Of a stretch of DNA of 21,518 bases, positions 8,701 through 19,700 are shown piece after piece. The notes below the pieces were generated by a model. The model saw nothing but the letters and a program-made list of their open reading frames with translations, searched no databases and was not told where the DNA came from. Position 1 is the stretch's first letter. The number at the start of each line of letters is the position of its first letter. Source of the stretch: Plakobranchus ocellatus (Eukaryota; Mollusca; Gastropoda; Plakobranchidae); NCBI GenBank assembly GCA_019648995.1, contig BLXT01005465.1, positions 242,194-263,711 on the forward strand. The letters are read 5' to 3'. Made by a program: the position numbers and the translations under genes.

Positions 8701-11700
8701 TCCTGAGCTTCTTGTCAGCTTTCGAAAACCTTGCTCTTTATCCACCAAAGCTGTTTGGTCAGGTTTGATTTTTAAAAAAATCATAAAAAAAATAATCCCT
8801 GCAGATTTAAGGCCAAGCTATGTTAAATTGCTAATAATGAGATTTGCTTACGCTTTTCAAAAGCATAGATAGTCATTCTTGTTGACTCACAATCAACTCC
8901 ATCAGTGTCATACTTCAAGAATCTTTCAAAACCAATAGTTCTTGATGACTAAGTGACTACAAACTGCCCATGTATTGTACCCCAAATAACTGTGCTACAC
9001 CGGGCCTACCTTGGTTCCCCGAGGCTTGCTTGTCCTCGAGCCGGCTCTTCCTCGTGTCTGACGACTGCTGCCGCAAGAGTCTGACCCCGCTGTACTGTAA
9101 CACATCACTGAGCCAGTCAGCCACAGCATCTCCACAGTCAAATGTGTTCACCCTGGGCAGACGTACAAAAAAAGGAGGAATTTTCCAGCTAAAATTATTT
9201 TTTTAAGCCCAAGTTCTTATAGACACTTGGAAAAAACGAAATAAACAAGACATTGTGGTAAAATTTACATCTGCAAAATAATTTTGTAAAAGATGGAACT
9301 CACTGGCCCAATGAACTACCTTAGAACTTGTAATATCTACAAGGTTTTATTTGAACAAAAAAAAATATGGATTATATCTAGGGTCCAGATATCACAAAAC
9401 ATGAGCACTTGGAGATACGGTAAGTTACTCTAGTTATTCAGCTGTCAAATTTAATCAATATTTTGTTTGTTGTGCTAAGATTGATAGGACTAGGTTTAAA
9501 ATGCAAATATACAAAATGTTTAAAACAAAACAAAAACACATATGGAGGCTAATAAGTTGAAAGTGATCACTATCTGATAATTTTATTATGATAATGCTTT
9601 AATGATCTCTGATTAACACTAGCCTCAACTTATTTTCCTAGCCTCAGGATTCCACCTCACAGTTATAGCTTTTATTATGTGTGTGTGTCATCAAATCGTT
9701 AGAGAATCATAACCAAATTTAGGTTTGCTTAAGTATGAAAAAAAAAAATTCATACAAAGTTGAAGGTTTTTTTGTCCACCACAAGGTGATCTTAGGCTTT
9801 CAGGCACTCCATCAGGCCAAGGCGCTGGAGGAGGGGGCTCAAATCCACAACAGAAGAGTCCCTGCAGACCTCAGGGTGGTCTCGCTAGCCACTGTGCCAC
9901 CAATGCCCCCACACAGTTGAAGAGATATGAAGTCCAATGTAGAGTCTTAAAGATGAAGAAGTTCTGAGAATCTCAAAACTCTCAAGACCAGACACAAGGA
10001 GCTGCTTGTCACATCCTTAACGATTAGAATCCACAGATTTTGCTTGAACTGTTTATTGCTCAGCTTTGTTGCAATGAAAAAATGCTGCTGCCTTTGCTTG
10101 CACTGTTGTTTTTTTTTTTTGTCAGCTTTGCAACAATGCAAACTGGTTACAGTTATTATTGATTCTGTGCCAAGATCTAAACATCTAAACCTGCTAAAAC
10201 TGCATTCAAAAGAAGAGAAGACAGAAAATTTTAAGACCTTTTTTTCCACGACAGTATTAAATACATCATCTTCCTCATTCCGAACGTCGTAGAGAGTAAA
10301 TAGCCAGGAGAGATTAATCCTGAGTTTGCCCATCCTAGACCATCACATGTATCCGGTTTCCTATCACGAACTGTAAAGAGTTTGAGAATGTAGGTGCACA
10401 AACCTGTCTCCGCAAACTTTGTTGGTGCAGAAACTGGCCGAGCCATCGGATTCTTCTTCTTGATCGAGGGGCAGCACAAAGCATTGGGCTCCTGTTTCAT
10501 ATCAGAAACATCATACACACTTGTATCAGTAAATTTTACTTCTAAATAGCATACCAAAAAAAATTTGTTGTTTTTTTTTAAATTACTTATTGCTCCTTTA
10601 AGCTAAACAAAGGACAAAAATTCAAAATTTTACTCTTCTGCTTTTTCACACCATGGAAATGACTTTTCATACAAAAAAAGCAAAACAAAAACATGCTCTA
10701 TTTTTTTGTTAAAAGATATGAAAAAATTATAACCTGCTTAAAAAGACTGTGGGAGTGCACTTAATCAAGGAAACAAAACTAGAGGCAATGCAATTTGTGA
10801 GTTTTTTGTATATAGCCAGTCCACAACAAAGTGATCTCAGGCTTTCAGGCCCTCCGTCAGGCCAGTGCGCCGGTAGCGGGGCTCGAACCCGCGACAGAAG
10901 GATCTCTGCAGATCTCAGGGCGGACTCGCAAGCCACTGTGCTACCGACGCCCCTAGAGGCAATGCAATTTACTTTCGAAATTGCTGGAGATAAATAGAAA
11001 CGGAGAACTACATGAAGTGAAACTGGATAGACAGAAGACAGCTGGTGGAAACACTTCTTGAGAATGCATGTCTTCGTATCACCTTGAAAATCTACAACAT
11101 CAACAACCACAACAAAAACAAAAAATGGAAGATGCAGTATTGAAACCAGTAGGCTAAAAATTTAGCGAAGGACATAAAGGCATCATACAGCTTGTGAATC
11201 ATCCTGAGCTGGATCTAAATTACATCTAAAATTTAGAAACCTATCTTAATAGCTAGATCTAAGTCTACATCTAGACTTAGGACTTAGATAAACAAAAGTC
11301 TAGGTTTAGAGATTATTTTAACCCACATAGATTGTCAAGAAAATAAGATCTGGTGTCTGGAACCATCATAGGGATTTCAGATCTTGCAGTCACTGAGCTG
11401 TCTAGTTCATGCCCAAGATGCGACAATCAAATGAACCATAAATCTCACCTTAAGAGGCATGATATTCCACTTTTAAAAAACATACACACACACACTCACA
11501 CACAAAAAAAAAAGCAACCATTATGATGAGAGTAAAAAAGTGGGACAGCTCACTCTTACCTGGGAAGAACAGGGTGAACCTCCTAGTCTCCAAGTCAATG
11601 TGAGGTGTGAGCATACAGATCTGTGGGATTCTTTTCTGGCCAATGGTCACTCCTGCATCTGTGACCAGAACCCACTCCCGGTCATAGAGCAGACCTTTGC

Positions 11701-13723
11701 TGCCCATCTCCCACTCAGATACCTGATGATGGCCAAGAGAGGTTTTTGAAGGCAGTGAGTGTGGGGGTGTGAGGTGTAGGGGTGTGGTTGGGTTTTGCAA
11801 TACAGCCCATTCATATATTTGAACATTTAAGGTTCTCCATCCCATCCCTTCTCTCCCTAATTATTTCCCATTCTTACCTCCACATTGCAATTCAAACCTG
11901 TTTAAAGAAAATCCTACAAATTTCAGTAAAATACGTGGCAAACCAAGCTAAGAGAAAAAGAGGTGCATCAGTCAGTGACTTTTGAAATAAGGAATGGACA
12001 AGAGAATTCAAATCCCAATGTATTTAGTTTTGCTTTGACATTGCTAAAAATAGCTTGATGGCAAACCATCAAGTCCCTATTTTAAAGAAAGCACTTCAGA
12101 AATTTGATACTTCTGCTATCAAGCTTTGCTTTTTATGGGCGCTTGTAAAATCAGGGCATCAATAGCAGAATCAACCTCAAACTCATAACAGAAAAGTTCT
12201 AACAGATTTCAGTGCAGATTTGCAGATGGAAAAAAAAAGGAGTCCCATGATTTTTTACAGAGCTTGACCAAAAAATTTGCCTGTGTCTCAGGTCAAATAT
12301 CAATGTAAGTGAAAACTGAAGCAGGCAAATGGGGCTGGAGAGTAGCTGAGATCATCTACTTAGTTCACCAAAAAGTTATCACAAACAAAATTCTTCTCAG
12401 GAACACAAAAAGATTCTAAATATACATACACACAAAATCACTCCTATGTCAGGAATCACCCAAGATAATCTAAAACAAAATATTTCAAAATGGTTGAAGA
12501 TATGAAAAGAAAATTTTGTTTGCATTTTACAAATGGCTATTCTTTAATAATTTACAAGGAAACTTAAAAAAAAACAACATTTCTAGCTACTTGAATTGAG
12601 TTTGCCTTATTCCTCTATTTGGCAATTGCTGAGAAACGACTCATTTTCTATTAACAGACAAGCTCCAAACACTGATCCAAACTAAGCCTTTTTATCCTTA
12701 CCTTGAATGCTCCACAAGATTTGAGAGGGTACAGATGAATGTCTGTCAGTGTGCGCTGTGTTTCCCCTCTGTTGCTGGCTACATTTGACACATCATTAGT
12801 GGTTGCCTTAGGCACAATCTTTGGTATGCTTGGAGCAGGCTGGGCTGGAACTGATTCAGTTTTCGTCAGAGCAGTGGGTGCTGACTTATCGGCTCCATTA
12901 ACATGGGCGTTAGTTTGTGCTAATGTAAGTCAAATAAAAAGAAAATAATATAAAGTTGAAATTTGAGACAAAGGAAATCATTCTTTTCATTGTAAAAATG
13001 AATGCATTACATTTAATATGTGTATCAATCCCCAAAAATGAGTCAAAACCATCGGACTACATAATTGAGATCAAATCAAAATATTGAAGCAAAGAATTAA
13101 AAAAATTTCCAAGGCTTTATGTACAGAAAGGCAATAGCATGTCTATAGAAAGTTCTCCACATAGAGAAGTGAGTGATTTTCAACCCTTTAGTTAATGGTT
13201 TTACATTTAAAGTCAATCATTTCAAACCGCCATTGGATTCACTTATTGGAAGTGATAAACATATAAAAATAAAATATATTGATGTTTAATACATTTTGGT
13301 AAATATGAGAAAAATATATAAACAATGGACTCCCAGAAACAAATAAAAAAATTTAAAGATCTATACGATGCTTTAATGGGTGAGGAAAATGAATAAAAAC
13401 ATTAAAAGAGTGTAGAAAGTTGAGCTGCGGATCTACTTGACTCACTTTAAATGAAAACCTGAACTAAAGGGGTTAAATAACTCAATTCTCTGTGAGCAGA
13501 ACTTCCTAAAGAAATGCTACAGAAAGCATCAGCAATTTTTTGCTTCTTTCAATGTGGATTTTGATCTGTATGCTGTCACATAGATCTCTAGCTCAACTCA
13601 TTATCGTGAGACTGCTACACATACCTAGTATTATGCTACACTTGAGACTAAAAACTATTGGGTGCAACATTCAAATCATTGGTAACATGATGTCTAAATT
13701 CATTCTCTCTCTCTCTCTCTCTT

Positions 13724-13775
<52 letters not shown>

Positions 13776-16700
13776 GCACTCACTAAACCACACATGTATG
13801 CTCACATGCACACACACACACAGAGGTAAAAAACATGCACCAACACTAAGTTATACCTTTAGCACTTGCAGCTTTCTCTGCACTGTACCACTGTGGATTT
13901 GGAAACGATGGGATAACTGTTGGCTTCTCCAAGAAACTGTCTGCTATAAAGCGAAGACAGACGCGGGCATCTGCTATGGTTGACATGTATCCAAATGAGA
14001 TGCGCACAGCACCCGTGGGTCGACCAGCTATCATGTCCATATTGTCACCACAAACATGGCCAGCCTAAATTATGACCAGAAATTTTTTTAAAACATTCTT
14101 CTAGCCACAGGGCCGAAATTCACATTCAAAGATTGGGATACCAAACTAATATTGAAAACTGGAAAATGTGAGTTAATTCTGTGGCAGAGCTATTAATTCT
14201 CTTGGCCTTCAAAGGAAAAAGCACTATCGAAAAGAAAAAAATCTATTGTACGTCTGTTCTGATATCTGACAACTGTACTGATGTCTTCTAGTGAATTAAG
14301 ATTTGTGTAGAATCATCCACACACAACTGGTTTTGAAATTTAAAACTATAAAAGATCAAGGACATTTTTTTTTCACCAGTACAATAAGTAGTTGATAATA
14401 ACACATGCTTGCCCTAGTAGAATAAGTACTGGCTAGAATGTTTGCTTGCAGTAGTAGAATCGGTAGTAGATCTGGGCTTTTTTTAATGTAGGAGAAAAGT
14501 ATCACAGGTCACAGCTTAAATTATCAAATGGCCCTTAAAAAATATGTATATACTTTTATAATGATAGAAACATATGCCCATTGCTTAAGATATTTATAAT
14601 ATCCTCCAACAATTCTTTGCATGATCCCTGTCCCTGAGAGATGGAACAAAATTCACCTCTGAAGTGAATAAGATTAGGATCATGTGGTACATGGCACTAG
14701 GCAGAAGCTCATATATCTGCTCCACTAACAAAGGATTTCAAATACGAAATTTAATAATAAGTAGAAAGCTTAAAAAAAAAAAAACTTACGTCAAAGTTTT
14801 CCTTGATGACCTTGTTGGAGATGCTGAGAAATCTCTGGCAGGCTCCGATGTTACAGAAGCAGCCTGTCCGGACGTGTACATCATGGAGGTTGGCAAATTT
14901 ATCCACCTGGGAAAGATGAAGTATAGAGCAGAAAGATCAGCGCAGCTGTAAGCTGAATCCTCTTGTGCCAGCTTAATTTAACCAGGTTAAGGACGTATCT
15001 CTGCAATGGAGTTATCAGTGAATGTGGTTTATCAAGTCTTGAGTAAAATTCAATCTAAGCCACTGGACTGTGATTTTATTTCAATGAAATTGGAAAGACG
15101 CTGCTGCCTACTTATAATTTTTCATGTATTCATTTTTAAAAATCTAAATGCCCATTGGTGCAGGACTGATGTTCCTTTCCACTTAAAACGGCTGAAAAAG
15201 AACATACAGTGTGGCAATCTAAAGAATATTGTTCTAGAAGTGCATTGAAAGGTAGGAAAAAATCAAGCCAAAGAAGAAAAAACCTAATGATTTAAGAAAA
15301 AAAAAAACTGAGCTCAGCAATCAAGAGAAAAAGATTTTTAAACTAAAAATTATTTAAAAAAAAAAAAAAAAAAGAGATAACAGCTGAGGGTGAATATGAT
15401 TCCAATATTGAAATCAAAAACACACCTCTGAGTAACCTATGTAGACACCATTGGCCCTACAGAGGTTAAAGGTCACCACACCGCCTTGGTCCTCAGGTTC
15501 TTCAAACTTGACACCACCATATATTTCTGCCAAAAGTTTGCCATTTCCATGCTGCAGTGTGCTGAGGTGTTGATAAAAGTACTGAGCTATGGCAAACACA
15601 TGGTCTGACACACCTTGCATGCCTCCTGTAAGTAATTACATACAAAGTTTTTTTTGGTCATTTTGGAAAGCTCTGGGTTGCGCACTTTTACAAAATAGAG
15701 TCCAGATGTAGATCTCCACCACTGAATGAAAATAACATCCTGAAATTGAAAAAGTAAAAACTACCCTTTTTTTATGTAGAAAGTCCAAAGGAGGTTTGTA
15801 GTAAGACTCAGAATTATTTTTTCAGTTTTCCACTTTATGGTTTTTATATTTAATGAGTTATCTAGAGTGCTTACTTGAATCATTTTGTGAGATGGCTGGA
15901 CAAACCACTGTGTGTTTTGTAATATTCATAATTCTGTACATCATATGACTCAAAGAAAGGCATTTTTATATCAACTCCCTTCTACACAATTCACAAAAAG
16001 CAACATAATACCAGAAGGGTGGAGTATCAAAACTCTTGTGCTGCAGTGAAATTTAAAACATAATCATAGGTGAGAAGCAGAGTTTAGTATTTCTGCGGAG
16101 CAACAGAATTCTAGAGAGACATATTAGTGTTGATGGAGTGATATCAATATTCTTCTTGTTGGTGCTATCATCATCATCATCATCATCATCATTCTATTTA
16201 GTCAGATATAAAATGAATACAATTCTGAACATCAAGGGTTCTTTTCTCTAAACTCTCCACCTTCTGACTTTGAAACTAGAGAATGCATGCAACATCACAT
16301 CACTAAATGCTTCTTTTTGAAAAGACCAGGGGAAAAGCATTTTATATTATTATTAAAAAAGCCTTTACTTTTTCCACCAACCTGTTTACTGACTCTGCTC
16401 TTTCATGTCTATCAGATCAATTATGCCTTCCAGGTATAAACTGCAAACGTTATGTATATCAAACAACTAAGCCAAATTTCATGGAACCTAAAGGAGCAGC
16501 AGGAGCACAAAATAATTCCAGCCGCAGATCTCGCTCATCGACTTGTAATCAAAATCTTAACACTAGAGGGATAAAAATGAAACGTTTCTCTCTATGCTAA
16601 ACTTTCTCAGTTGTGTGAACCACACCTTGAACCATCTCTACATAGAACAATGGCGATTTTTTACTTTGATAAATTTAAGATTTTGATTTGAACTCGATTA

Positions 16701-19700
16701 TCTAGGTCCCCAATCCCAAGTCATTTTGTTGACTGCTACACAAGTGATAGTTCATGGGTGTTCAATTTGGCTCAGATTCACTAATCATTTTAATGTGTAA
16801 TAAATTGAATGAACATATAAAAAAGGGAAATGGCGAGAGATAGAGAGGGTCAGAGAAAGAGAGAGAATGAGAGACCCAGACAGCCAGAGATAGGAAGAGA
16901 AAGGAAGAGAAAAAGAAAGAGAGAGATTGAGGCAGACTGCATATAAGTGAGATCAATGGATTAGGAAGTGCAAACCTGCCAGCCTCTGTACAGCATCCAT
17001 CCCGTGCTTCAAACTGATGATATTCAGAAACGGCACAGTTCCATCCTCAAACCTGATCAAATTGGAACAGGAAAAAAAAAAAGATGATCAAGGACGGTGG
17101 CAAAAAAAGTCTGAGAGTAAGAATGTAACAAAAAATCTTTTTCATTTAAAACAAATCCTGAAAACAACAAAAAAGCAAAGAAAAAAAAAGGTTAAGGAAG
17201 ATTTTTCTGAGTAGTGTTTAGAGAGGCATACAGAGTAACATTCTTTTAGCTTCTCAGAGATGTTAGTACAGAGTTATAGTTCCTTAACTTCAGTGATGTC
17301 AACTCAGAGTAATATCCCCTTAACATCTCAGCAAGTCCAATAAAGAGTGAACTTCTCTTGGCCTCTCAGCCATGTCAATAAAGAGTGAGATCCCCTTAAC
17401 TTCAGGCATTTCAATACAGGGTAACATCCCTTTAGCCTCTTAGTGATGTCAAATCAGCAATGTTGCCTTAACTTCCCGTTGAATTCAACACTAAGACTGC
17501 ACCTGCTATGTAAAGATTTCCAGAAGGCATGGAATCTGCCTTTAGCTGTGCTGGCTGCGACTGTGCCTCCACCAAAATAGCACTTGTGAAGAGTCGGCCG
17601 AGCTCGCTTGTGCACGAGAAGAGCTCCTACAGAGAACCGAGAAAATATGATGCATATTTTGACCTTTGGCCTTTATAGCCAAAAAACAGCATCTATGCAG
17701 TGGATATAGATATGTTACTTGTCTTAGTGAGACATATTCATTAAAAATTGCTTGAAAAGAGCGTTTTAAAAGAGCTGATGAGAAAATTTCAATTTTTTTT
17801 TCCTTTGGTTGTAAATGTTGTATTCGACATCCTCTCCACAAGCACTGATCTCAAGCATTTTATCCTTTGATAAGAAGCAAGAAAAAAATATCAGCAGTGA
17901 ATTTTTATTTTTTTACTTTCAGTCATGATTTTTTAACACTTTATTTCACTTCATACTTCAATGATTCTCAGGTTGCATTCAAAGGACTTTATTTGTTATC
18001 ATCAATTTTTTTTTGTTTTTTTGTTGTTTTTTTTTGTGAGGAAGCCTTTGGGGTGAAATGTTTCAAATTGTTGAAGTAAGTTTTAAGTTGATGGTTGAAT
18101 CCTATTACTGCATCAAGTCCTTCAATTACATTTTTTCTTTAGGATGAAGTGAGTTGTTTTGAATTGAAATAAACAGAATGGATTTAAAACTGAAAAATAT
18201 GGTGCTGAGTGAAGTCAGTATCTGACATTAAACATCTGACACTGGAGACAAAATGCAATTTCTAGAACCCTTGAACACTCAAGATACAATCAGAAGCTTT
18301 GTCTTACTGGGAAAAACAGCAGAAGAAGAAGCAGGTTAAGACAAAGAATACCTAGTCAGAAATTGTACAAATGGCTTGTGAGAAAAGACGAGAATCAGTT
18401 GATAAAAAAGTCGCAAATCAAAGCCTGTTTATATTTCAGATCCAACATTTTAAGTGAGGGTAAGATAAATTTTGATTTTTAAAGACGCATGTGTTCTTTG
18501 ACTTAAACACGAGAATTTTTACTCAAAACAAAAAAGTCTGACTTATTAAGGAAGATTATTTTCACTATCAACTGTTTTGATTTTCTATTTTCAAAAACAA
18601 CATGAAGTCAGAGATGGGAATGGTAAAAATTAAGCAGAAAATATCAGAAAACAAAAGGCTGCAAAGGTTCAAGATAGAAGAGACATGGAAAAGAATAACA
18701 AGAACAACAAAAAATAAATAAAAAATAAAATAAAACTAGATATAAAACAGATGCAGAAACAATTTTAAAGTTTCAAGACATATTAAGGCACAGATAAATT
18801 GGATGCTTTTATAATGAATACAAATAATTCATTGAAGCAAATATAGTTTCAAATGCTTCTATTCTCTATATTATGTTTTGAAAAGACCTTAGATCTAAAA
18901 TTTAAAAAAAATACAATTGTAGGCCTCATTTCTCCATCTATTCATTTAAACAACACACCCAGTTTATGAAGGCAATATGGAAAAGTTTGGGACCACAGGA
19001 TTAACAGTTGGTCACTCCTGATATCCCTACCTAGATAAGAGGGTTTTTTTAAAGTGAACACAGCCCTCTTTTCCTAAAATAAATCAACTTTTTTGATTGC
19101 TTGTATCTTTTTTATCATTCCATATTTTTAAAATCTCTGACTGCCACCGGTTACAAAAAATTTTCACAAGACAGGATCTCCGCAGGACAAAAAAATTGTA
19201 AATGAGACTGAGTATTCCCTATGTCTTTAACGTGCCTCTCAACTTACCAATGCCAGTCGGGTAGCCAAACATTTTGTAGAATGAGACAGAAACAAAGTCT
19301 GGCTTGACACTGCTCAAATCAAGTGGGCTAGTACTAGCAAAAGCTGCCGTGTCCAGTAAGACATACCATTTTTCTGCTGCAGATGATCTGTTTAACAAAA
19401 AGAGGAAACAGTAAGGCTTTAAAAACTGACATTTCAATATATACTATGAATATTTTTCTTTTCCCCCATCTTACTTTCGGCCCCCGCTTTAACTTTGAAT
19501 GATCAGAGATGTTTCACACCTTTCCTTCCGATTTTCTCGCTGAATCACTATTACAATTCTACCTTATGACTTGTGGCATTTTTATAACACTCAAAATTCA
19601 ATAAGTTCCTTCCCCTATTCTGACACAATCACAGTGAAAGATATTCAAACCAGTCTAATTCAGTCACAAGTCGATTGGTACAAGTTTTTAGCTACAGCAT

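Noticed and set aside
9947-10333. 128-codon minus-strand open frame just after exon 11
   Set aside because: It lies in the intron between exons 11 and 12, its frame does not join either exon and its sequence is low-complexity with Lys and Gln runs.
10749-10997. Open frame containing [20 protein letters not shown]
   Set aside because: It reads through SINE copy 4 antisense; similar peptides appear at copy 3 ([18 protein letters not shown]) and arise from the repeat, not a gene.
11450-11845. 131-codon minus-strand open frame taken as a whole
   Set aside because: Only 11560-11722 is MOCOS exon 10; both extensions are intron read-through past clear splice sites.
13540-13983. 147-codon open frame on the plus strand
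   Set aside because: It runs through the (CT)n microsatellite (Ser-Leu repeats) and antisense to MOCOS exon 8.
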